This document shows positions 1 through 9,849 of a DNA stretch of 64,000 nucleotides, in pieces. The translations under genes and the position numbers were made by a program. Source of the DNA: Wyeomyia smithii (Eukaryota > Arthropoda > Insecta > Diptera > Culicidae); contig NC_073694.1 in assembly GCF_029784165.1 (NCBI RefSeq), positions 162,266,342-162,330,341 of the forward strand, read 5' to 3'. A model generated the notes under the pieces. It was not told the DNA's origin. It ran no database searches and saw only the letters and a list, made by a program, of their open reading frames with translations. Position 1 is the first letter of the stretch. Every line of letters begins with the position of its first letter.

Positions 1-1139
1 ACGTGTGCAAAGTTTCATTCAAATCAAAAATGGTCGATATTCGACCATCGGTGATTTGGCGCGATCTTGCTCTAGTATTTCTGGGTCGGAGTCGAGTTGT
101 TTTGTAACAAAAGCCGCAACGGAAAAATTGACAGTGACATCAGTGAAAAATTTAGAAATCCAAATGGATGGCCGCCATCATTTCATCGTTGTCGCTGCGG
201 GCGTTCAAGGTCAAAGCAATTTTAGTTTCGATTTCAGTGGCAGTTTGGGTCCAGCAAGGCCGAATGTCGACAAGAACGTTATCTTGGATGGTGAGTTCGT
301 TCCATGTGATGTGGTTGACTCATGTTAGCGCACGCGAAGTGTCAGAGGGGAGCCATTAATTTTGCTCAAAAAACAGGAGATATAGACCAATTTATTTCCT
401 AATTTATATTCTTTTCAGAGAGCGAGTAATGGCGCTATAACCATAAGCTAAGTTGCTAGGACTGGAGTTAGTACTCAAATTCCAACCGTAACAGTTGAAG
501 CGAGTGAAGGCGCTATATCCTTGGTTTCAAAACCCGAACATGAGGAGGGAATACCTATGTTCCATCCCAGGAAATTGGTCAACAAAGGAGTGTACTTTCT
601 TAGCTTTGTCACGTCCAACGAATTTTATTACTTATTACATACGGATCGGTTGGTACAGATTGTCCCCGTTCATAGATTATATTGTGATTAAATTGTGATT
701 ATATTGTGATTATGTTATGACATTGACAAGAAAAATGTAACGAAATCTTTTTTTTTCAATGGTGAATATTCTTTTCCAGGATCCTTTCAAATACTAACTA
801 TGTTAGTGTAGACTAGACTAGACTAGAAATCGCTTTCATTTGTATCAAATGGAAATTTCATTTTTTGATACTGTGTAGCTTACAATGGAAATGGGATGAA
901 ATCGATAAATTGCTCACCCACGAAAACCATGATTTTTTTTGGAAATGTGCTATTGTTCGATAATGAAAGTAAATAATGATTTTGAGCTGAAAAATTAACA
1001 ATCCACAATCCATCCCAACAACACTTCTTCCGAAACCAGCGTGAAAACCTAATTTCTAAGTTTTGTATGACGAAGCTGATATTTTTCAGTGCTTCTGCAT
1101 CTCAAGGAAATATTTCACTTTAGGAAATGTTTATTCTAA
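1..1139. other. Intergenic sequence, no supported gene
   Basis: No convincing gene is visible. A short minus-strand open frame of roughly 100 codons runs across about 28-330, but it has no clear start and no family resemblance I recognise. An 11-bp tandem repeat with core ATTGTGATTA occurs three times at 681-712, and a small CTAGA-type microsatellite lies near 810-830. Confidence 0.5.
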
Positions 1140-1850
1140 TCTTTACATATAAAAATTGAGTTCTGTCAGTCTGTCTGATCCATATAGACATGGAAATAAC
1201 TGAGCAGATCGGTAGGGTTTTCGGGGCCGGGAAAGATTCTTGTAATAGATTGAGACCCCTCCCTTCTCTGGAAGGGAGTAACCAAATTGGGCATGTAACC
1301 AAATTGGGCATGAGGATGTTTTGAAAAGAAAAATTTTCATGGTAGTATGAGATCCCTCCTTGCTCCAGAAGGCAGGGCACCTAAATATCTGTATAACTCG
1401 AGAACTAATCGAGCAAATGGAACCAATATTAGCGTGTGGTGGTTAACGGGAGTAACACACATTTTTATGGTAGATCGATGTCCCTCCCTCCTCTAGAAGG
1501 GAGCACGTTATGGTTTTGGGGGCAAGAAATGTTTTCATGATGACAAGACACCCCACCCCACTCTGGAATGAGGGGGAGAGATCCCCCCAAATTCCTGCAT
1601 AACTCGAGAACCAATCAAGCAAATGGAACCAAATTTGACATGTGGAGGTTTTTAGGGGCAGGAAATGTTTTAATGGTAGTTCTACACCCCTTTTTTCTCT
1701 GAAAGGGAGGGCTCCACTGCAAATAAAACTCAAATTTCTACATAACTCAAGGTTCTTGATAAATCAAGCAAATGGAACAAAATTTAGAAAGTGAGGGTTT
1801 AGAGTACATGAAACATTTCTTTGTTGGTTTGCACCCCTTCCGACTTAGGA
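1140..1850. repeat. Diverged tandem repeat family, about 140-215 bp period
   Basis: At least four degenerate units can be aligned by eye. Each carries a segment like AACTCGAGAACTAATCAAGC followed by AAATGGAACCAAATTT, then a GGGGCAGGAAATGTTTT-like stretch, then a C/T-rich block ending in GAAGGGAG. Anchor positions for the first motif are about 1387, 1601 and 1743, with the C/T-rich blocks at about 1254, 1480, 1545 and 1685. Open frames on both strands here are by-products of the repeat. It resembles the degenerate interspersed repeats common in mosquito intergenic DNA; no named family is claimed. Confidence 0.6.
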
Positions 1851-2697
1851 TGGGTGAGGTCGTCCCACACAAATGAAACATATTCCAACCAATTTTTTTG
1901 AAAAATAAAACTGTAAATAAACTGTAAATGAAATGTAAGATGTCGACTTCCGTTTTTGGAAAACAGCCTAAAATGACCGAACACCACCCACCATGTGTAA
2001 TTTCGAAACAAAAATGATGCCTAGAGGCCATAAATTGACTCAAAATTCCATTTTGAATTCTAATATGCCGACTTTCGCTCTCTGAAATATAGCACAAAAT
2101 GACCGAATACCATCCAATATTCGAATTTTCTCAATCAGGATGATTCACAGAAACCAAAAAAAACCTATTGTCATCTGTAATCTTTTCAGGGACACTTTTT
2201 GATGAAAGTTTTTGACATTAACATATTGGTTCAAAAAAGTCTATCATGATAACAAGGCTCATAATTCAAAGAATCATTGAAAAGCATCAGTTTGTTTCGA
2301 ACTAACGATTCTAGATTGCTCTCGAATGCAATAATGCATTTAATATAAAAAACAGCCTTATGCGGTCGTGGCATTGTTTTTCTGATCATTTAATTTTGTT
2401 AGTGACATAGAGAAACAATTAGAAAATCGACTAAAGAGAAACTCATTAGAAATGTGTTCCAGAATATCATTCATAATCATGCGTCCCATGATTAAGTGCA
2501 CTTGAAATGCTGGCGGCGAAAAACGAAAATTTCAACGATACGAAAAATATCTTTCGAAACGAAATTCGATGCGAAATTAACATATTGTATGAATAAATCA
2601 GTAGATTGTAGAAATAATCACGACGAAGTTTTGAACTATCCAACGAAACATGCTTCAAAACCTGAAGCAGACAAGATTTGACGAAAAGTATCTGAAA
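1851..2697. other. Intergenic sequence with a weak direct repeat
   Basis: No gene seen. Two diverged segments share the pattern AAAATGACCGAA followed by a CACC/CATCC-rich run (about 1971-1995 and 2095-2120), so the repeat-rich character of the preceding block continues. The last bases before 2698 are the unoccupied-site sequence of the BEL/Pao insertion. Confidence 0.4.
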
Positions 2698-2702
2698 CCA
2701 AC
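2698..2702. repeat. Left target-site duplication of the BEL/Pao element
   Basis: CCAAC immediately precedes the TGTTGCGG end of the left LTR and is repeated at 8720-8724 directly after the right LTR. Five base pairs is the usual duplication length for BEL/Pao integrases. Confidence 0.85.
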
Positions 2703-3166
2703 TGTTGCGGGACGAATAGGTAAAACGCACTAATTCTGTTTAGCGTAATGCTTTAAGCTGCAAATATTGTTTTATTAATTCGATTAATAGGATTTTTCAG
2801 AAATTTACGTACAAATCCAGTGGATTACGGTTTACTTATCCCACGAACAAAGTTAACTTTAGGTTAGGGTTAGCGATTACCTTCTACTTTAAGTTTAGTT
2901 CTGTAGGGATAGTATATTTTTTATTACTAGATATTATTATTTTATATGTTTTACCTTTTTTATCTAGTAGGTAACAAAGATTTAGTTTCATAAATGGAAT
3001 TTTGTAATTAATTTCGCATACACGTTGCGAATGTTTCTACCACTAAAGAATTAACTTTATCTCTCTTACTTCCTTTTTCTTCTTCTAATGATTCTTAGTT
3101 TTTTAATATTTTGTCTAAATTATCTGACGTCTAAAGAAGCTTGTCATTATTTTACCACAGTATCCT
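2703..3166 (-). repeat. 3' LTR of BEL/Pao element, truncated at its start
   Basis: This 464-bp block matches 8216-8679 without gaps (constant offset 5513), about 98% identical by eye. It lacks the 40 bp at 8680-8719 that begin the intact LTR in element orientation. The break lies where integrase coding sequence runs directly into the LTR, so one deletion removed both. Confidence 0.9.
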
Positions 3167-3803
3167 CTTAGCATTTGCACGCCCAACTTTCACAGTGATC
3201 GGGCCAAAATAGTCCAAGCCGACATAACTAAAGGGACGAATGAAAGGGGGCTGTCTCGCCGCCGGTAGTGGTGCCATTCTAGGCACGGATGGATGTGTTT
3301 TTTTTTAGTTTACACCACTGACAGCGATTTGATACCGTTTTCACTAAAACTCGCAATCGTGGTACATAAAAGCGTTGACGCACTTCATTAACCACCGTCT
3401 CATAGTTGGCATGTAGGTACTTCCTGTGGTAACTGTCTATAACCAAAAGGGTCACGCGATGGTGTTTTGGCAGTATGATTGGGCACTTTTGGTCCGCCGA
3501 AACTAACTGCAAGGCACCTATGCGACCGTCAACACGCAGGACGCCTTGATCATCTAGAGCTGGTGTAAGTTTTAATAGCACACTAGATTTTTCGAGCGAT
3601 TCATGTTCATGAAATGGCAAGCTCTCATTTTTTCGAATGACGGTAATCTCGTCTGCATATGCGTCTAACTGCACAATCCTCCAAATCAAGTTTTCAGCAT
3701 CATGTAATTCTTGTTGGGTCAGAATTTCCCTCGTGAAAGGTTCCTGCGTCTTCTTTCTGCACGCGTTCACAAAACGCCTCACGTATGCTACTGCTCTTAG
3801 CAA
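3167..3803 (-). pseudogene. BEL/Pao integrase, truncated
   Basis: Integrase inserts the cDNA into the host chromosome. The frame from 3803 to 3279 carries the N-terminal zinc-binding domain (paired histidines in HHRV and YHRKYLHA, paired cysteines in CQWC). Coding-like sequence continues past a stop at 3279 in another reading frame to the start of the catalytic core (SYVGLDYFGPITVKVGR, supplying the first core Asp). It then runs straight into LTR sequence at 3166. The remaining core with the second Asp and the Glu, and the C-terminal domain, are absent. A frameshift separates this part from the RNase H frame that ends at 3851. The copy cannot encode an active integrase. Confidence 0.85.
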
Positions 3804-3850
3804 GCGATACTAATTTGAAAAGCGTTCAAATTTTATTAGTGATACTGGAA

Positions 3851-6597
3851 CTATTTGATGGAAAAAAAGGCACGTAACTCCTCGCTGGTAGAGTTTTCCT
3901 CTGTCGTTTGTGGCCAATGTTTTTCATCCGAGTACAAGAACTCTGGCTCTTGAAACCAGCGGCTGGTGGAATCAAAACACGGTCCTTTGCCCCATTTTGT
4001 GGCTTCATCTGCCACGTTAAGTTTACTCGCCACCCACCTCCAATCGTTAGCATTCGTTGATGACAGAATCTCGCTGACTCGACAAGCAACAAATTGTCTA
4101 TAACGGCGGTGTTCGGATTCAATCGAAGCCAAAACTGTTCTCGAATCGGACCAGAAAACTTTCCGACGAACAGTTACAGAATGGCCATTGATGATGAAAT
4201 TTGCAAGCCGCACCCCCAATGCAGCGGCCATCAATTCTAGTCGAGGTACGGTGGCGTGCCGAATAGGTGCAACTTTCGTTTTCGCGGCTACCAGCGTGCA
4301 CTGAACGGTTCCATCCGGCCTCTCAACACGGAAATATACCACAGCGGAATAAGCATCCTCGCTTGCATCAACAAACACATGGACCTGTAAAGTGCCGTAA
4401 ACACTGGTGCTTGCGTTCATAAAATAACAGCGTCGAAAGTACACCTTCTGAACGAGGTGAAATAGTGCGATCCATTTCTTCCATCGATCGTATATGTGAT
4501 CGTTAACTCGCTCATCCCACTGGATTTTTGTTCGCCACACTTCTTGCATCATGATCTTACCGTGAACCAGGAATGATGCCAAAAGTCCGAGTGGGTCAAA
4601 TAGGCTCATGAAACATTTTAGAATCTGTCGTTTCGTTGGTCTCGCTCCCGAATCGATAAGCGAAGCAATCTCTTTCCGAAAGGACGCTCCGCCTAAGTAC
4701 TCCAACACAGTCCTACTATTAGAGGCCCAATTCCGGATTTCAAATCCACTTTTGAGTGTACTAATTTTACCTCTTCTGCTACCTTTTTTGCTTCCTCGAC
4801 CGTTTCAAAACTACTGAGATAGTCGTCCACATAGTGTGATTTTATAATATCGTTTACCGCTCTAGGGTACAATTTCGCAAATTCTTCCGCATTTTTGTTT
4901 TTTACGAATTGTGCGGAAGATGGGGAGAACGTAGCTCCAAAAGTCGCAACGTCCATGAGAAATATCTGAGGCTGTTGCTCAGGACTGTCACGCCATAGAA
5001 ACCGTTGAGAATGGCGGTCTGGCTCGATGATGCGGATCTGGTGAAACATCTCTTTGATGTCACCAGAAACCGCTACAGGAAATTGGCGGAAGCGGAACAA
5101 GACGTAGGGTAGCGGTATCAGCAGATCTGGGCCAGGCAAAAGAAGGCTATTGAGTGAGATACCGCGAACTTTCGCTGCCGCATCCCACACCAAGCGAAAT
5201 TTTCCTGGCTTGTTCGGGTTAGTCACAGCACTAACGGGAAGATACCACACTCGGTTTGGATTGGCCATGAGTAATTCTTCCTCCGTCACTCTATGAGCGT
5301 AGCTCTTCTCTTGATATTCGCGAACCTGACGATGTACGTTCTCATTTAGAGCACTATCCTTTTGCATTCGGCGTTCCAGAAATTTAAGACGTTGTAGAGC
5401 CATTGGAAAGCTATCCGGCCGATCAATTTCATCGTATCGCCATATCAAACCAGTTTGGTACCGTTCACCGACTCTAGAAGTTGTTTCTTCCATAATCCAA
5501 CGTGCTCTTTTATTTTCTTCGGAATCGAGCAGAGGCGTTGTCTTCACACCCTCGTAATCTGCATTAAAATATTCTCTCATCATGACACTGAGCTTTTCGT
5601 TCATGTCGCACTCGCATATATGGTAGTTGCTTTCTTCTGATTGAAACTGATGGCCGAGGCTTCCGTAAAGGCACCAACCTAACCGCGTTCTAGTTGCAAT
5701 CGGTCCATGATCTCCTTCTATCGTTTCCAGTGGTACAGCGAGACTAAGGTCACGAAGTCCTATTAATAGACGTGGTGTCACATTCTCGTAGCTTTGAATG
5801 GCCAGACCTTGTAGGTGACGAAATTTATTTTGCAGCTCTCCGACATGTAGTGTCTGTGAAGGCAAGTTGAGACTTTCAACAGTGCTCACATTTGACAGAT
5901 TATAGCGATTTTTCCCACCCACTGCAGATATGTCTAAAGAAATAAGCTGCGATTCCGACTCTAATCGAGACATGTTTGCTGTCCACTTTAAGCACAACGG
6001 AGCATTTGGCCCTTCGATTCCAAGACTTTTTGCAAGGCTATGTTCCATGAGGGTCGCCGAATAACCTTCGTCGAGAAAGGCAAATACTTTCGAAGACTTA
6101 GATGTGCCATGCAGCATCACTGGCACAATCCGAAACAACACCGACTGTCCGTTGTGATGGTAGGTGTGGTTTTCGAAATGCTGATTAGTAGTTGAAATTC
6201 TTGCGGGTAAAGAAGGCGTAGAATGAAGTAACGCATGGTGACGTAGTTCACATCCGTTAACACCACAGCGGGAGGTTTTCCTACATGCCCGGCGACCATG
6301 AAAATTCAGGCAACTACGGCACAGCTTCAGCGTAGTAACAGTTTTCCATCGATTTTCAGTGCTACCCCTTTTGAAAGCGGCACAATCTGTTACACGATGG
6401 CCATCTTTATTACAAACAGGACAACTTTTAACTACTGCACGCACTCCTTCTTTCTCACCCGTTTCAATGTGAGCATGAACAAATCCTCTCTCCCGCGCTC
6501 TTGACATCTCATTCCCCTGTATCGGTTTGCCAACATACATCACAACTTTACTGACGGAGTCAATAACCGTCGTCATAAATTCGCTTAAATTTTGCAA
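3851..6597 (-). pseudogene. BEL/Pao pol: zinc knuckles, protease, reverse transcriptase, RNase H
   Basis: Two frames cover this stretch. From 6597 to 4693 there is a knuckle-like region (C59-x2-C-x4-H-x4-C and a further Cys/His cluster to about residue 121), a retroviral-type aspartic protease with FAFLDEGYSATLM (Asp at about residue 176), and the reverse transcriptase, with AVSGDIKEMFHQIRI supplying a palm Asp and YVDD near the end. The frame from 4708 to 3851 continues with the thumb/connection and RNase H (VFVDAS, LELMAA and WSDSR supply the D-E-D residues). A single-base frameshift near 4755 separates them. A TAA at 6674 separates it from the Gag part in the same frame. Such elements normally make one polyprotein cleaved by its own protease. 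Confidence 0.9.
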
Positions 6598-6675
6598 CGT
6601 TACTACTTGGCAATTCTGAAGATGCTCAGCCCACTGCAGCTTAATACTGGCAGGAAGTTTGTCTACTATTTCCTG

Positions 6676-8192
6676 TTAAAGAATAGGATTGGAAAGGTGC
6701 GATATCTGATCTACGGCGATTAGATGCTGGGTTAGGTTTCGTATAGCCATTCCGAATTCGATCAGTGTTTCCAGCTTCTCCGCTCTCGGAGCGGGAGTTT
6801 CACGAACGTTTTTGATGAGCTTATTGATTATTATCTCAGGACGGCCAAAAAGTGTCTCTAGGGTTCTCATAACATCTGGAACTGTTTCTGGTACCATCGG
6901 GAAGTATCTAACCGCCCTCAGTGTGGGTCCTTTTAAACAACGTTGCAGTCGAGTGAGATTTTCGGCATTATTGTAAACACAGGCCGAAGTAGTATTATTA
7001 TAGCTGCAGAAGAACAGCGGCCATTCTTCGGGATCACCAGTGAATTCTGGTAAATCTCGAGGCATTACTTGCCGAGCTGCTAGCTGCCTTGGGGACGGGT
7101 CTTGTGAAAAAGGTGTAGTCGAATTAGCAGTTGGAATTGAACCTATCATTTGCGGTGGAGTTGGAAACGCGTGCGGATTTCGCTGCTGCTCAACTGAGAA
7201 GTGATCGGCTTGTTGTTCCTGATCAAGTACATTTCGATTCTGTCTAGGAACGGACGGCTCTTGTTGCCGCTCGTTACTGATCACTCCCGGTATCGCTGTA
7301 GGATTATGGCCGGTCGTATGAGACCGTAGTGTGGGTCGACCGCTTCCAATCATCGATGGTGAATTAAAATTTTTCACTGGAAGCACTTTAGTACCTGCTC
7401 CATTCGTGGTAACTGCTGGGCGCGAAGAAATAGAGGTGCATTGTTGTTGCATCTGCAGCTGACATAACCGCAGCTGCTCTTTCAGTTCATTTAGCTACTT
7501 CAAGGTTGATTGCTCAGTCGGTCGCTGAGTATTGTGGCAATCTTTGAGCGTTTGTTTGGGTGAACGATTGACAACACTTTCGGGAATGAGTGGCGGAGCT
7601 CTATTCTCACCGCTTATCCCTCTTACTGTGCCTTCTTTGGTGCTCGTGACGTGTACGGCTGGGATTAATTTAGATGTGGTTGCATTGTTGTGTGGCGGAT
7701 TGACAGCGCTTCGCTCATCCGAATTTGGTTGCACTGCTGCTTGTCCATCCACCCACTCAGCGACTTGTTTCGTTCGACTCTCAATATCGTAGATCCGACT
7801 ACGTACGCTGCGAGTTTCGAAATCTTCGAGCAGCGTATCTTCCATCAACTGATATTTTTCCTTTACATATTTTTTCTCCAGTTCCAGCTCTAATAGTTTC
7901 TTGTCAAGCTCTCGTTGCTCTTCCAGGCGCTTTAAATGCAGTTCTAAGCGAGCTTTTCGTGAAGCTGCTGACGAGGCGATAGACACTGATTTTGCTGGTT
8001 GTGGGAAACAAGAAGCACAATACCATTTTGTAGTTTCAACGGAGTCGGTCACTCCGGCACACGAGTAGTGCCACCGCACATATCACAAGCAACGAGATCA
8101 TCGGCAGAGTCCGCCCTTTGACAGGCAGTACAACTAAAAACGTTGCTGTTGTCCACCGTTTTCTCCTGAACGCTTTCATTCTGATCATTCAT
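6676..8192 (-). pseudogene. BEL/Pao Gag with PHD-like zinc finger
   Basis: Gag forms the particle that packages element RNA. The likely start is the ATG at 8192. The first 40 or so codons hold CTAC and CDMC pairs, and after a frameshift near 8060 the pattern continues with HYSC and WYCASC. Together these give the Cx2C-Cx2C-Hx2C-Cx2C spacing of a PHD finger. A Glu/Lys/Leu-rich coiled coil follows (about 7700-7960), then a Gln/Pro/Ser/Thr-rich linker interrupted by TAG at 7495-7497. The DUF1759-type Gag core follows, with LPEFTGDPEEWPLFFCSY. The frame stops at 6674, shortly before the zinc knuckles. PHD-like fingers have been seen in mosquito BEL/Pao Gag-type proteins as far as I recall; that recollection was not checked. 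Confidence 0.85.
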
Positions 8193-8215
8193 CTCAAATG
8201 GATTTCTTAAAGTTT

Positions 8216-8719
8216 TGTTGCGGGACGAATAGGTAAAACGCACTAATTCTGTTTAGCGTAATGCTTTAAGCTGCAAATATTGTTTTATTAATTCGATTAA
8301 TAGGATTTTTCAGAAATTTACGTACAAATCCAGTGGATTACGGTTTACTTATCCCACGAACAAAGTTAACTTTAGGTTAGGGTTAGCGATTACCTTCTAC
8401 TTTAAGTTTAGTTCTGTAAGGATAGTATATTTTTTATTACTAGATATTATTATTTTATATGTTTTACCTTTTTTATCTAGTAGGCAACAAAGATTTAGTT
8501 TCATAAATGGAATTTTGTAATTAATTTCGCATACACGTTGCGAATGTACCTACCACTAAAGAATTAACTTTATCTCTCTTACTTCCTTTTTCTTCTTCTT
8601 ATGATTCTTAGTTTTTTAATATTTTATCTAAATTATCTGACGTCTAAAGTAGCTTGTCATTATTTTATCACAGTATCCTTTAGGTTGGTGTACCATGGGA
8701 AGAGTTGCCAGTGGTAACA
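8216..8719 (-). repeat. 5' LTR of BEL/Pao element, complete
   Basis: A 504-bp LTR. In element orientation it begins TGTTACCACTGGCAACTC and ends CCCGCAACA, giving the standard TG...CA ends. The outer end is fixed by the 5-bp duplication CCAAC at 8720-8724. The first 40 bp (8680-8719) have no counterpart in the left LTR. Confidence 0.9.
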
Positions 8720-8724
8720 CCAAC
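8720..8724. repeat. Right target-site duplication of the BEL/Pao element
   Basis: CCAAC, matching 2698-2702. Finding it fixes the true right edge of the element 40 bp beyond the region shared with the left LTR. Confidence 0.85.
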
Positions 8725-8799
8725 GATACTTTAAGACAAATTCTAGGACGAGGATGTTCTCGTTTCGATACAACTAATCATTTCAAACAGGGCCGGCAT

Positions 8800-9760
8800 C
8801 ACATTATTTTCCCAAGTGGGTAGTGCGAGTGGCTTTCCGGGATTTTACCGGAACATTCGCCATGGTGGACGAAAACATGCGTGTAGGCATGTTTTTGAGC
8901 TCTTTTTTGTTTTATTTATCAATCTCTCCTCAATTTTTGGTTCGTCCAGAAACTCTGGATGGGACACACCCTTGGTACCGCATTGATTTCAGCCGCTTCA
9001 ACTCCTCCAATGATTGCTTCGAGTAGTGGGCCGACACCAGATCCGGACATTGCACAGCGTTTTCGCTCCTATGGTACTTCTTGACGAACGACTCAACATC
9101 CGGTAGGCACTCGTACTATAAATTTCCCCGTTCACGGCCTGTACTGAGCTTCTCGCTGATTGTCAGCCACAGCAGCATCTTCTTTGGGAACTCGGTGTGT
9201 GAAATAAATTTCACCTCAGGGCTTACTTCATTCGTGGGGGAAGTGAAATACGGAGTGCCCTGCAGGTGGTTGCCAGATAGGTCTCGACGTCGACCACCAC
9301 CATCACGTCGCAATTCGCCGAAAAAATCGACTCGACCATAGTATTCAGCCGCTGCCACTGCGTTATTGCCTGCGGCTTACCTCCGAGACCAATGGACGGG
9401 ACTGTCGCTTTCTGATGTTCATGTTTGGCCGGTTGCACCAACCTTCCGATCAAGCGTACGCAGCGATGTAGCCACTTTTCCCTCGGTCTTCCTCTTTAGC
9501 ATTCCTTGGAGCTTCTTGTGGCTCAAGGTCGTCGGCCGTCCGGAACCGGTCTTTCTTTCGATGCTTTGATTGTAGTCCAACAGTGCCAAAATGTTGTAGA
9601 TACCGAAACAAGCGTAACCAGTGTCCCTTTTCCGTACGATGTCCGCATTCAACCCGGCGGGGTAACGTTCTTTGATCGCGCATACTTTTGAGTGGAGTAG
9701 CTCCACTGTTTTCACCATTACGGTTAGAGTTCGAGTCATTTTTTTTCTCATGGCTTACTA
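8800..9760 (-). pseudogene. Tc1/mariner-superfamily transposase, decayed
   Basis: Reading the minus strand from 9751, the first frame (9751-9419) holds an N-terminal helix-turn-helix region with the linker RKTGSGRPTTLS, typical of mariner-type DNA-binding domains. Fragments in other frames follow. One has DVETY around the first catalytic Asp (about 9290). Another has PEVKFISHTEFPKKMLLWL and ISEK (about 9130-9215). A third has PDLVSAHYSK for the second Asp (about 9030). A PIQSFW motif near 8960 replaces the usual PIE/PID-x-FW, so the third acid is lost. At least three frameshifts are present. Terminal inverted repeats were not identified, so the outer limits are approximate. The motif style is closer to the mTA/ITm-like insect group than to classical mariner, but I am not sure. 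Confidence 0.75.
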
Positions 9761-9849
9761 TGAATGATGCTGCATGGGTAGATTCGTCACAGTGTGTATA
9801 GGTAAACCCATGAAAAATCGGCATTTTTGAGCATTTTCTTAACTAACGT

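Larger units (their letters stand above)
2703..8719 (-). mobile_element. BEL/Pao LTR retrotransposon, defective
   Basis: The element reads on the minus strand: 5' LTR (8216-8719), gag with a PHD-like zinc finger, protease, reverse transcriptase, RNase H, integrase zinc domain, then a truncated 3' LTR (2703-3166). A 5-bp duplication (CCAAC) flanks the whole. Family assignment rests on the DUF1759-type Gag segment, a DEG-type protease, the YVDD reverse transcriptase and the HHCC integrase domain in that order. It is non-functional: frameshifts near 8060, 4755 and 3805-3850, in-frame stops at 7495 and 6674, and a deletion that removes most of the integrase core together with the first 40 bp of the 3' LTR. 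The LTRs differ at about eight positions in 464 bp, so it is not very old. Confidence 0.93.

Noticed and set aside
5..359. Plus-strand frames of 107 and 63 codons at the window start
   Set aside because: No domain, no codon or splice support, overlapping frames on both strands.
8216..8679. Right LTR ending at 8679, equal to the left LTR
   Set aside because: No target duplication fits that edge; extending to 8719 gives TG...CA ends and the CCAAC duplication.
9081..9691. Plus-strand frames over the mariner-type relic
   Set aside because: Antisense of the transposase fragments; the recognisable motifs are all on the minus strand.
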